From Anagrus nilaparvatae (lineage: Eukaryota > Arthropoda > Insecta > Hymenoptera > Mymaridae), in the NCBI GenBank assembly GCA_022575985.1, contig JAKSXM010000007.1, forward strand, positions 55,892,501-55,956,500: DNA of 64,000 nt. Direction: 5' to 3'. The notes beneath the pieces are model-generated. The model did no database searches and had not been told where the DNA came from. It saw only the letters and a program-made list of their open reading frames with translations. Numbering within the stretch: the first letter of the stretch is position 1; every line of letters begins with the position of its first letter. The translations under genes and the position numbers were made by a program. Positions 35,215 through 47,235 of this stretch are shown one piece after another.

Positions 35215-35508
35215 TTGAACCTGCTTAAAGAGCAAGCGAAATCCCAAGAAATCTTATATTCAAAATTAGTTCACAAACATACATCAGCCACAATTATTTG
35301 TATTAGATGTTTCTATAACCCTTGTAAATATACTATCTTATATCTCACAATAATAGGTCATCAGGCAAACAAATGTTCAGACTTGCAAGGATCAGAAGGA
35401 GATGAAGCATACGAAAATTCACCAAAAAACTTGTTACCATATGTCTTATTTCAAGTTCTTAAAAGTTACTTTCATAAAAAGTATCTCATATTTTTCATTT
35501 TGGGATGA
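35215..35508 (+). pseudogene. Open frame of uncertain status, possible gag-like relic
   Basis: The frame is open for 97 codons from ATG. Its composition is less Lys/Asn-biased than the noise frames elsewhere. It contains CIRCF and, 16 residues later, GHQANKC followed by an acidic stretch. Together these resemble a retroelement CCHC zinc knuckle (C-x2-C-x4-H-x4-C) interrupted by about 12 residues. No further gag, RT or LTR structure is seen nearby. It may be a decayed gag fragment or chance. Confidence 0.2.
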
Positions 35509-36259
35509 GTTGAATTTTAATTTTTAAGTTTTCTTTTTAAATTGGTATAATTTATTGCAAATGAGTATGCAATTTAAAAAAAATTTGCTTTGAAGTATCA
35601 ATTAAAATTTTTGTAAAATTAATATTTTAAAACTTTGATTTTAGTAATAAAACACATTTTCAACATATACATATTTAAATAACTAAGGATAAAATCTGAT
35701 GGTAGAAGCTTTTCATATAATTTATTGATTTACTTGAAGATTTCAAAAAGTTTAGCCCTTTGATCATTACGTTCAAAAACTAGTTCGCGTATCAAGTATG
35801 ATTACCACATACTCCATCTTTGCTTTTTAAATATAGATTCTTCGTTACATCAAAAGTGATGTGAAAGTTAATCAAAATTTTTATTTTTTTTTTTAATTAA
35901 TATTTATATATTAGCTTGACAGTTATTTTAAAAAGTTGCTTGAGTTTTCGATTACTGAGTAATATTAGTTGATATTTACCAAAAAAAATGGTAGCTTATT
36001 TAGTCACTCGCAAGTGGAACCACCTAGCACATGCAAAGAATATTGTTCCTCATAGGACCAGGAATTTGCTCAATAAAAGATCATGTAATTGGTGGAAAAT
36101 TAAAGTGATTAATTGTGGTATTATTTTGTAAATTTTATTTTTTTAATAAATGGGAACTGATTTCACCAGATAACAGTATATCCAAGCAATTTTTTTAAAC
36201 TAACTAGAGAAGTAAAGAACTGTAAGTAATACACTAACTCGAATGGTCTTGATTTTAAC

Positions 36260-36601
36260 ATGGAACATGTTTATAGGGAGGGGGTACTTCGGAATTTGAA
36301 AATTAAGGGGGGGGTCAAATTTGTCCCATTTAAGGGGGGGGTGTCAAATTTGTCCCATTTAAGGGGGGGGGGGTCAAATTTGTCCTATTTAAGGGGGGGG
36401 GTCAAATGGGACTTGGAATAATTTCAATTTTGGGACTTAGAATAATTTGGGTTTAGGAAATCATAATAGTTTGGGTTTAGAATCTTAGCATTTAGTAAAG
36501 GTGATAATTACAAATTATAAAAATAGGAAATTGTATTGTTTTTTGTGTGTCTATGCTGTTAAGATTACAGATGTAAGTAAACATGTTCCATGCATTTTGG
36601 T
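36260..36601 (+). mobile_element. G-tract repeat family, best copy with inverted ends
   Basis: The element starts ATGGAACATGTTTAT and ends GTAAACATGTTCCAT, forming about 14-bp inverted ends. A G-rich minisatellite lies inside (36304-36410). It is followed by AATGGGACTTGGAATAATTT and further ACTTAGAATAATTTGGG repeats. It is non-coding, and other copies are in the window at 12671, 18225, 20765, 23826 and 35040. Confidence 0.75.
36304..36410 (+). repeat. G-rich minisatellite, about 3.5 units of 29-30 bp
   Basis: Each unit is TTTAA, then 8-11 G, then (TG)TCAAATTTGTCC(C/T)A. The repeated G runs on one strand could form G-quadruplexes. Confidence 0.9.
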
Positions 36602-38198
36602 CGTGTGTACACAAACCGGTTATAAGTTTCTTCGTTTTTATTAGTAACAACTTTTTAAATTTTTTTAAAATAAATTACTAACTAAGGAAATTTAGTCAGA
36701 AATTTAGCCAGAATTTAGAGTTATTTGAAAAAATCTTTTTATAATCACTAAATCTTAAGAGACATCAACCTGGCAACCTGGTCTACAGACAGATTCATCA
36801 CTTTTAGAAACTTTGCCTATGTAATTCAATTTATAAAAAAAAAAAATACTCCTCTGGAGAGCAAAAAAAAAGGTAACAAAATTCAAATGGAAAATTTAGT
36901 TTTCGCTATGATAAATTATTTTAATTAAATTAAGATGAGAAAAAAACAATAGACACGTGATATCACAAGCTTAATTATCTTTTGCATTATTGTATGAGCT
37001 TTGTTAAATGTATTTTCAACGTGTCTAGTTATGCTTTTGAAACAGGTTAACTCTATAAATTACAAACATTCAAGTCTATTATTTTGAACAAGTTCCCGTA
37101 ATATTCGTTTATTATTAATGAAATAAATTCTGTAAAATTAATTAATAACATTAATATTAAAAATATTTTATATATCAAAAAATGTTTATATTAAGTAAAT
37201 TTATTATATAAACATAATTGTGTATATTGGAATTTAATTATATTTCAGTGCTACGTGGTAAAACTGTTATGGTTGAACATTTAAAAAAAATCTAAAATTA
37301 TAAAAACAAAGCAAAGTAAGTAAATTTAAATTGTGGGTAAACCATATAAAGAAATAAAAATTAAATTATTCTATGAATCTTTATTTTTAATAATTTATTG
37401 AAAATTAAGATATTGGTTTAATATTCATTCAAGTCAGCGTTATACCATGCATGTCAACATATTTAACTAATAAGTAGTGTTAACATAATGGGGAAAAATG
37501 TAAAATGATATTAGTTAAATTAAAATTTCAATTAGTTTCATTAAATTGAAAATTTTTGAATTATTTAAAAAAAATTTTCTCATTTTCATTTACACTGGAA
37601 TTATCCATATATAAATATTAAAAATATTTTTATTATCTCAGTTTTTTATTATTACGTTTAAATCAAATTAAAATTTAATCTAATTTTATTATTCAATATA
37701 AAAACTGTTTTATTGTATAACTTTTTAATTTGTATTGCATATTTATTTAATAACATAAAAATTTTATAATTTAAAATAAAATTATTTTTTATTTTATGAT
37801 ATGATATTTTAGAAGCCGCATGTGATAGATATATTTACTTTTTTCCAAACTTTGTGCAAGGCTCATCATATGTGATTCGTAAGTTTTTCGATAAGCTGAT
37901 ATCAAATTAGGTCTCAACTCCGAATAATTAGCCCTGATACCTAAAAAGTCTAATTTTCGTTCGATTTTGAGATTCATTTGGACTTATTTCATAAGAAACT
38001 TTCTTAAATGTCCTGAATACGATGGCCAATGTAAATATTCTTACACCCTAACATTTATGTAACTATTAATTTTAAAATATTGTCGTGCGTTGCAAAAATA
38101 AATACAATTAAAAATAGAAATGGTAAGCACTTTAGATAATCTCTTTTAACAAATCAGCAAAATATCAGTCAGATATAAATTGAAACATACGTATTTAT
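36602..38198. other. AT-rich non-coding DNA
   Basis: No gene is recognised. The short minus-strand open frame at 37789-37977 is not supported by similarity or composition. Confidence 0.4.
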
Positions 38199-38575
38199 TG
38201 TAAGGACCCCTTAAATTCATAAGATTATAATCTATATATGACAAGCGCGAACATCTTGTCGCGCAACGATAAATTGAGAGTAATGGAATTTAGGAGTGGG
38301 GCATGGAGGCCCCGATGATCTTTGGAAAAAGATCGGAAGTAAGTTTTGCGTGGGAACCACGACTGCGTGGATCTCTCTATTGTATTTTCCTTAACAGTTA
38401 TATTTTTGAGCGATCCGAAATGCATAAAATTCCTGTCTGGGTAAAATTGTATGTGTTTTATAGTTGACGAGTGCATCGGATTCGGATATACTGTTGATTT
38501 TCTTAAAAGGAAATTATTACGCAAAGTGGAAATATTTAAATTATTGAAGAACATTAGATTTTTATACTAATAATT
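38199..38575. other. GC-richer island of unknown nature
   Basis: The block begins TGTAAGGACCCC and contains small hairpins such as GGGGCATGGAGGCCCC (38298-38313) and a repeated GCGCG/CTTGTCGCGC motif near 38243-38265. A 109-codon minus-strand open frame (38225-38554) spans it; its product has no family I recognise. It could be part of an LTR or other transposon, but I could not define ends or a target duplication. Confidence 0.3.
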
Positions 38576-38688
38576 ATTTGTGAATTATATAAAATATTAA
38601 AAGAATTGGAATTTATCTAAGTAATAAATGTATGGTGTACACCGCTAGCAAAAGTATGAGATGAATGATAATTAGAGTTAATTATGTA

Positions 38689-38830
38689 AAGATTCCTTGT
38701 TTGATTTGAAATTCCGTTTGGATCCTGTATAATATCATTGTAAAAAATAAAGAAGTGAGATTCCTTGTTTGATTAATGCCGCGAACTGGATCCTTAATAA
38801 TGTCCAGAATTTTTGTAAAATTAAAAATAA
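38689..38830 (+). repeat. Imperfect tandem duplication, two units of about 70 bp
   Basis: AGATTCCTTGTTTGATT begins both units (near 38689 and 38759), and each continues to TGGATCCT and TTGTAAAA. The units have diverged in the middle. Confidence 0.7.
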
Positions 38831-40544
38831 CTTAAAATTTATTAAATAAACTAATTATCATAAAAATCCAATTTTTCTTATTTTATTTTATTGTTATTGT
38901 GAGATGTGAGTTTATGTGAGTGTATAATTAAATTAAATATCTTATGTGATTTTTCAACAAAATTAGTTAGCTAAAATTTTAGATTAAAGTCATTAATTAT
39001 ATAAAATTTAAATTTTTAATATTAAATTTTTCGGAATTTTATTATAGATTTTTAAAATAAAAATTTGAAGATAATTAGTCTCGTTATATTATAAAATATA
39101 AGACGGGCATCCCTTAGTAAAGATGGCAACTTATGCAGCGACCACCTATACTCCTAAAATAATCGTTGTCTCTAATCCATATTGGATTATCCCTCATAAA
39201 AACGCCTTGTTTTATGAGAAAATTGTACTAAATAGGACCTTATGACAGGATTAAATAAATATGAAACTAGCATGAAAACCCCAGCCTCACAGTCAAAAGG
39301 TAAATAAGGGCGTGACTCCTTATTACCGCATCAAACACCTTGTTGATGTGGCACCATACCAAATGATTAAAAAATGATTAATGTTCAATGATGATTGGAT
39401 GGTTATAAAATTATTACCCTTATATACTTATCCCTCCTTGGAACTTGGATGCAATGATCATGGCACTTAATAAATTCAACACTTATTTGAATTAAAGTAA
39501 AATAAACTTATTTAATTTATTTAACAAAGGAAATTAATTATGAATTTAATTACAAAAATATTTACAAGTTTTGAATTTAATTTAGCAAAACCTTTAAGTG
39601 CAAAAATTTAATTTATTTTATTTGATTTATAAGTGAGATGATTTCCGGTTTGTGTTTATGATTTTAATGTTTCTTCTTTAAGATGTTATGCTGGAATAAT
39701 AAAAAATTGATCTGATATTAACGAGATCACCTCGGAAACGCGACTTATTTGACAAGTGCGTTATAGCCGAATTTACATATATCAATTATAATTAACGACC
39801 CCCTCTCTAAGAAGTCGATCGCGCATTCTTTAAATTTTATAGTAATCACCCCTTCCAATCAATCTATGAATATTCTCTATTACAATATATTTATGTGTGT
39901 GAAGTGAACGTTAATATTAACAAACATTTTATATGCGTATGAAATCGTCAAAACTCAACAAAAAAATAATTTTAAAAAAATACTCGTATGTTTTATTTCG
40001 CATAAAAGCGTCGTCGAAAAATCAAAAATATTTTTGATATTGATCTTTATTTTTCTATATAAAAGTATCATATATATTTTTTTGTAAAGCTAAATAAAAA
40101 CTGATGTTTATGCTATATATCTTTATTTATATTTTTATTTCTGAAAAAAAAAGTTTATATTCAAAAGTAATGAGGAAAGTTTTTGAGTGGTACCAGTATG
40201 TTTCTATTTACTATGCACATTTTTTTTATCATAAAAATACATGTATGCAATACAAGCCTACAATTGAAACCACATGCAAACGTAGACTACATAAGTTGGC
40301 TTATATCCAAACAAACCCTTGCAATTGGTTCACTGAGAATCATATATATATAGGCTGGTCCAATAATACAACAAAAGATCTTATCTCATTTACTCACTCA
40401 CTCTTCCTTATAATATTTATGTAAATATGTGTGTGGTTAAAGATTTGTAGAGAGAAATATCTGCAATATTATACACCAAATGCTTACTACAGTTGAATTT
40501 GTAGATATACAATAACGATTTTGATAATTAATTGTTTTAGTTGC

Positions 40545-40575
<31 letters not shown>

Positions 40576-41380
40576 GTTTATGAACTGTATAATAGTAATA
40601 ATCGATTCATTTCTAGAAAGTTAGAAATATGTATAATATATATATATAGGTATACAGTTTACTTAAAGTTAAAGTTTTAGAAATCCTAATAATGATAATA
40701 ATAAATATTATTATAATATTGTGGATAATATGCTATATGTTATCAAAATCAGTCTTTAGATAGAAAGTTCAAATTTATATATATAAGTGTGCATACAAAC
40801 TAATCTTTAAAGGTGAAGATTGTTAATTTATTTGTATTTTCTGGAAGTTGATCAAAATAGGGGAAACAAACATTTTTCAAAGCAAATATTTTTCTTTTCA
40901 TTATCAATGAATGTTTTTTTTAATGTTTCTTTTTAATAATTTCTTTCTAATTCAGTGATTCTTTTAAGGACACCAACAGAAAAGGAAGCGAAATTTGGGA
41001 TTTAAAAAAATCTTATGTCACCATGGTTACATTTTAATTTTTGTAGGCTCTAAAGGATACTAAAATGAATTTCTAGAAAATTTTGTAAGTGCATAATTTA
41101 CGTGCAAATGGGGTCATTATTTACTTTTGTGGACATGGGATCGAAATGAGTATTTTCCGGTCATGAAGTTGGCCAGATTTTACGCTGTTCCTGACCACTG
41201 AAAGAAAAATTTAATTCCTTTGTGAAATTTTCCAAGGGATCCGAAAATTGAGTTGGAATTGTCATTTGGTGACAGAAAAAGCCAAAAAGTAGAAAATTTA
41301 GGAAAACGGGACAGTATTAAAATTGCTTACTTGAATTTTTAAGTTTATGAAACCTCTCAAAATGTGTACAAAAACAAAAA
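38831..41380. other. Non-coding DNA with GC-richer patches
   Basis: Patches at 39100-39480 and 39720-39870 are less AT-rich than the surroundings and may be remnants of one transposon together with 38199-38575; no reading frame supports this. A (TA)n tract lies at 40551-40575. The plus-strand open frame at 40104-40424 has no recognisable family and starts in low-complexity sequence, so I do not call a gene. Confidence 0.35.
40551..40575. repeat. (AT)n microsatellite
   Basis: An uninterrupted AT dinucleotide run. Confidence 0.95.
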
Positions 41381-41382
41381 TA

Positions 41383-42901
41383 AGGTACTCGTACCAGTAC
41401 ATGAACGATTTAAATTAATATAAACAAAAAATAATTGTTTTAGTTATTTTCTACACACTCTCCCGTTTTGATTTCACTATAATAAAACCTTTTTCTTATT
41501 GTTTTTTACTATAATCGTGTCACTTTAAAATACAACATCAATTTTCAAGCTTTGCTCCAAAAGCTGAACGGCGTTCAGCTTCTGGAACAATAACATTAAT
41601 GACCATACTTAATTGAATTTCGTAACACTTTTATTGATAATATAACATTATAATTAATTAATAACAGTTGAAATCATTTTTTAAACTAATTTTTAATGTA
41701 TAACTTTAAAATAAATAATTTATAACAACTCCTTTTGGTTAATTATTATACAAACATTTAAATTGAAAACGTTCATATAAACAAAAGCTAGGCACGTGAA
41801 AGCGCGCGCAAGTAATACACTCTCTGTAATTCTGGATTCTGGACTACGCGTGTATGCGTGTTCTTGTGTGTGCAACTGTCAATTTTAAAAATGCAGAGGA
41901 TTCTTCTGCTCTGAATTAAGTATATTATACCTATATAGGTACAACACGGAATGGCAAGTACACTGTCAGTATTGTTTTCATTTGTACAGTGTATTTTTTC
42001 TCTTGAGATAAATAATCCAGTAAGTTTATAATATCTTTGAATAAAAACTAACAAATAAGAGAGAGAAAGAGATAAAAAGAAGAATCAACAATACCTATAC
42101 TTATTATTATTAATAATCAAAGGCATAATAGAAAAACGTTACTGAATAGTAGGTATATTGCATAGATTTTGAATTTGTTTAAAATAGGTATTATTTGATA
42201 ATCAGAAATGAATTATTAATTAATATTAAGAATCTATATTCTTTATTATCAAATATAGCAATTAGTAAAATTTTTTTACGTTGTAACAACAGTTATAGGA
42301 ATACTTCTTTTATATACCTATTTTTTCATCTCGTTTTGTACTGTTAACTATTTTTATTATTTTTTTTTTTTAAATCCTGTGATGATTATTTTTAGTGTAA
42401 AATAGTGAAAAAGTTAAAAAAAATTATGTTTAGTGTGAAAAATCATTTAATGATTACGGGAGTATATAGTTAAAGCTCAAAACGGTAACGTTAAAATTTC
42501 ATGAATTTAACGTTAATACATATTATTATTAAAAAAATGCATTAAAATTAATAATTAAACATTCTAGTGATAAAAATATACGCTATTTATAACCTAAAAG
42601 ACTTTATTTAACGTTAAAATGAATAATTTCAAATCGTTCAGGTATTGGTGCACTCTACCATAAACGATGGAGCATTTAATTTTTGGTCGTTCATGTACTG
42701 GTGCATTAGACATGTCGTGAATATTGCTTAATTCTAAAAAAACAAATGCAAGTTGGAGCAATATATGGGTGTCAAAATGTAGATAATGAACTAATTTTAA
42801 TGTTAAAAAAAAAATTATGCAATAATAATAAATATTTTGCCTGATATTTCGTTTTTAGTAAACGAAAATTCTTAATCGTTCATGTACTGGTACGAGTACC
42901 T
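41383..42901. mobile_element. 1.5-kb TA-flanked DNA transposon with subterminal repeats
   Basis: The inverted ends begin AGGTACTCGTACCAGTACAT and continue GAACGATT; the right end is the exact reverse complement (to 42901). TA flanks both ends (41381-41382 and 42902-42903), pointing to the Tc1/mariner group or another TA-targeting family. The right part carries two extra direct versions of the terminal motif, TCGTTCAGGTATTGGTGC near 42636 and TCGTTCATGTACTGGTGC near 42689, possible transposase-binding repeats. No transposase is recognisable; the minus-strand frame at 41788-42054 (88 codons) resembles no transposase. It is probably a non-autonomous internal-deletion derivative. Confidence 0.8.
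41557..41585. repeat. 29-bp near-perfect palindrome
   Basis: CCAAAAGCTGAACG and CGTTCAGCTTCTGG are inverted copies with one mismatch around a single central base. It lies inside the 41383-42901 element. Confidence 0.75.
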
Positions 42902-42903
42902 TA

Positions 42904-45470
42904 CATAAGAAAACACAAATTTTAAGGTTAGTATTAAAAGTTATTGTCATTTATTCCACTGTTCCTGCATACCTTGAGATTTTTCCAAAAAATTGATAAC
43001 AGGATGAACTTTTAGGGGAAATTTAAATACTTCATTTTAAAAGCAGAAAAATTAAAATCAAAAAATTAGTTCATAACTTTGTAAATGTTTGAAAATCGTA
43101 AAACTGCTGCCAATTCGAAACTATTTCATTTTAAACCTTAAAAAGTGGCATGATATCATTTCCTATTAGAATTTGAATCGATTTTTCTTAAAACTCAGAC
43201 TTCCTCTTTACCTTTAAGTTAGTTTCACTATAATCATATACGATCCTAGTTTTAGCTTTAAATACTGATTTATTATTATTTTTTTTATTCAAATATGTTC
43301 TTAATATTTTAGTAGCTATTTTAAATTTTTGTGAATCAACCTCAATAATAATTATTGATTATTTTACATTAAATTTGACAATAAAATAGGTTTAATAATG
43401 GAAAACTATTTTGGTTTTTTTATATTTCTAAGACATAAATAAAAATATTATAGCTTCTTATTTTGTTATTTTGAACATTTATTTTAATGTTCATTATACA
43501 CTAATAAGTAGTAAATAACAATTTTACATGTCAATAAAATTTAAAAAAATTTTTTAAATTTTTTATGTGTATAAAATGTAATAAAACAAAAGATTAACAT
43601 TTTACAAACAAAAAGCTTTTTCATGTTACTTTATTTAAATAAAAAATAATGGGAAAGAGTAAAAAATAAAAATGCTATTTTTTATTTCTAAAAAAAATTT
43701 CCAATTATTAAAATTAATGTTAATTTGTCATATGATCGTAAAAATTATATCATTAAAAGTGCAGATTTTTTTTTGTAATATTTTATTTCAAATTTTTAAC
43801 AATAAAAAAAAATATCTTGGATAATGTCTGCAAGAAGTAGGACGTTTATCACCAAAAACTGTAATAGATAATGTTTATAAAGATTAAACGTTACCCGAGT
43901 TGTCAGAAAATTTAATGAGATTGTCAAGCTTATACTCTCTTGTTAAAGATGGTTTGGTTTAATGAAACTCTTAATGAAAAGGAGTTCTCTTAGTAAATCT
44001 GTCTTTTACAAATTCCAATACTTTGGGTTTTTTTTTCTATCGTATTTCTCAATAAAAAAAAATGACATTTTCAGTTTTTTTTCTGTATTTAGGAAACTAA
44101 AAATGAGCAATAATTAAAAATTTTTTTTTTTTTTTAATTTCAAAAGCAAAATAATATTTACAATATTAAATAATTTGTATTATGAAGCAGTTTTACAATT
44201 TCTTTTAAAATAATTTTTAAATAAAATTTTAATATTATTCATAATTTTTAAAATATATTTATTTATTTATTTCCAATTTGACAGGCATTATCGTCTTCAA
44301 TATATAGTAGCACGCAATTATTAATATTGCAATAAATAATTTATGAGAAAGGTAAAATAGCATTGATTGAAAACTTGATATAGAGATGTTTAAGAAAGAG
44401 ACAAAGGAGCGATTAGTCAAATATGCATGACGCTAGGGAAACCGTGACCCTATTAGATTATATGAGTGTCTAGTAATCTCAATGCATCAATTAGACTAAT
44501 GACAACTTGACTAATAGACTTATCATATAAGCATTGGACAGAATTTAAGTTTTCTAATTATGTGTAAAATTTATCCAACTAATATAATAATATTATCAAA
44601 ATATTTAAACGCTACGATTTTAATTTTATGAGTTAATATCTATTAATGGTCAACAGTGACCATTTCTTTTATACAAGGTTCTAGAAATGTACTCCTTGCG
44701 TAAATATTGTTAGTTAAATTCTATAAAAAGCTTTATTAATCATTCTGAATTTTAGTTGCAGCAATCAATTTTAGTTTAGAAAATTTTTTTGAAATAGAAA
44801 CTGGGAAATGAATTTTTTTAAGCAAAAAGTTAAGTAAATTTTTTTAAAAACGCTGATTTTATTTTTAAAAAATGGAGGAAGATCAATGAAGTCTTACATG
44901 AAAAATTCAGAAATTCAAAAATCTACTTTACTTGCTTTACCCTGAAATCAACAACTTAAATAGCCAACTTAAGTGATCAAAGTCACAGATCTTGACAAAA
45001 ACTATATATTTCCGATATACCTAGTTCAATCCCATAAATCTTCTGCGCCTAGAAAAGCAGTTTTAATAAATGGGAGTTTTAGGTATATTTTTCCGTATAA
45101 TGATAGTAGATTTCTTGCTGGTCTTATTTTTGTGTATCAAAATATACTTTAAGTGTGGCAAACTGCAAGTTTTTATTAGTACTGCCCTTTTCGTAATATT
45201 CAATAAACCGAATTCGAATTTTGGCCAAAAATAGACTTTTTGTTTATTGCCTGTCAATGGATCCTCAAACATAAAAAAAAAGGAGACTCATCAAAAGTTT
45301 TTAATGGAGTTGTAAGATAGTAGCGTTATACGGAAATATTCCTAAAAACTTCATTTATTAAATGCTCGTTACTCTAAGTAAGTCCAGAAGGACTGTAAGA
45401 TTGAACTGGAGGTAACACAGAGTATATTTTTATCATAAAAAAACGCTCAGCCAAGTGGGACTAATATATG
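42904..45470. other. AT-rich non-coding DNA
   Basis: It contains an inverted copy of the 30699-30775 repeat (about 43102-43162) and a few less AT-rich patches (43810-43990, 44390-44530, 45000-45290). The minus-strand open frame at 45063-45272 lies in the last patch and has no recognised family. Confidence 0.4.
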
Positions 45471-45902
45471 CACTGTAAAAAGTAACTTTCTTATATTAAC
45501 AAAAAAATTAGAACATTTTCGAAAAATTAGTAAGTTTTCGAAAAAATTTGTAAATATTCGAAAAAAATCGTATATTTACTAAATTTAGTATATTAACGAA
45601 AAATTCGAGTATTCTAGATTTTTTTTTGTAAATTCGCAAGAAAAATTGATACCTAATTTACAATTTTTTCCCGAAAATTTAAAAAAAAATAATTGTAAAT
45701 TTCCGAAAAATAGTTGTGAATTTACAACTTTTTTCATAAAATCACAAAAAAAAATCGAGAATTCTCGAATTTTTCGATAATATACTAAATTTAGTAAATT
45801 TACGATTTTTATCGAATATTTACAAAAATTTTTGAAAATTCACTAATTTTTCGAAAAAATTATATTTTTTTTGTAAATCTAAGAAAGTTACTTTTTACAG
45901 TG
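45471..45902. mobile_element. Palindromic MITE, family copy B
   Basis: Same ends and internal layout as 24091-24516 (CACTGTAAAAAGTAACTTTC and complement, ACTAAATTTAGT, ATTCTCGA). Its length is 432 bp. The flanks are TG on both sides instead of TA, so the target duplication may have mutated. Confidence 0.9.
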
Positions 45903-46839
45903 TGGCAAATTCAACTCGTAAATTCCCCTTATCAATTAAAAAACTTTTTTGAAAAATTTAATAGAGTACTAATTATAAGTATTTTTATTTAAATTTTTTC
46001 TAATTTAATAACATCAAAAAAATGTCAAAACTTTTTAAAAAATGTCGCTTTTTATTATTATAATTCATTAAAAAACAAACATTCAAGCAAACTATTTTAA
46101 ATTTTCATTTAATTTAAATGATTTATGACACTTATAAATTTATGAAAAATTATTAATTCAAAATATGTAAAATGAGTCTAAAATAGGACAAAATGAAATA
46201 CTTTAATTTATCTACGACAACTTACGAGTTATAATATAATTTTGAAATTAACAAAAATACATTATTTGCTTGTAACCAAATTTTAATAATTAAGGAAATA
46301 AAACTGTATAAATTAAGTTAACATAACCCAATTTACATTAAATTTAATCCAAATATAATGAAAATTTCAACAATAACAAAAACAAAAACTTAAACTATTA
46401 AAAAATTTATACTTTGTTTTATATATTAAATTGTAAAATACATATTTTTCTTTTTAAAAAGTTTAAAGCTTTTCTTTTAGAAAAGTTTTTGCTTTTTTAT
46501 TTTTTTTTTTTTTACTTAATTTTAATATATATACGATAAAATTGCAGAAAATTTTTAGTTTTTCAATATAATCGTAGTTTAAACTATTATAATAGTTTTT
46601 CTTTTTATACATAAAATATTAAAAAGTAATTTAGACTTTTAATTTATTTGATAAAAATTTATATTAAAAATTAGAAACTTACTTTTTCATTTTTTAAGTA
46701 TTAGTAGAGTACGTTTTTTGAATTTATAGTAACTGATTTTATTTACCTGAAACAAACAAAATAAATATTTCATTAGTATATATTTCATTTTTTAATTATT
46801 GATTAATTTACATTTAAGTAATATTTATCATTTTTGGAG
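45903..46839. other. AT-rich non-coding DNA
   Basis: No gene or structured element is recognised. Confidence 0.4.
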
Positions 46840-47235
46840 GCCAGAGGAAAATGTGCAAGGTTCCTAAAATTCCAATAAATTGGTACAGTAGGCAAGGGCT
46901 ACACTGTTATTAAAAAAAGATCTCTCATTTTCTATCGTAGAGAGCTATTCGTCTAGGCAGTTTGGAGACATAAGATTCCCACCTAGGCTAAGCGTTGCAA
47001 ACTGAAGTTATATCTAAAAAAGGAATTTCGGTTGGGGAACCAAAGAACTGGTGAATTTTAGTCTGTAAGAACCTGATTCATCGCCAAGAATCGCGTTTCA
47101 CGGCGTAGTCTCCAGAGGGTACATAAAATATGATCACTCGGGCGGCTTTTTATTTTTGCATTTTACTTTTCGGGTCTTGCGCTTCTGGTCATGCTTATCC
47201 GGGATCATGACCCACGCGATTCATGGTTGATGATG
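46840..47235. other. GC-richer island of unknown nature
   Basis: About 400 bp is clearly less AT-rich than its neighbours, with abrupt edges. No long open frame, inverted ends or target duplication was found. It contains CGGGATCATGACCCACGCGA near 47200 and TCGCGTTTCACGGCG near 47090. Possibilities include a SINE, an LTR fragment or a regulatory island. Confidence 0.35.

Larger units (their letters stand above)
34578..36259. other. AT-rich DNA with several repeat relics
   Basis: It holds a copy of the 30699-30775 repeat (34621-34702), a perfect 28-bp palindrome (34940-34967) and an inverted relic of the G-tract family (about 35040-35175). An open frame of 97 codons occurs at 35215-35508. No supported cellular gene is seen. 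Confidence 0.4.

Noticed and set aside
40104..40424. 106-codon plus-strand open frame
   Set aside because: It starts in low-complexity sequence. The middle part is more balanced but matches no family that I know, and no splice or composition evidence supports a gene.
41788..42054. 88-codon minus-strand open frame within a DNA transposon
   Set aside because: No transposase motif (no DDE/D context, no helix-turn-helix) is apparent. It is too short and includes repetitive sequence.
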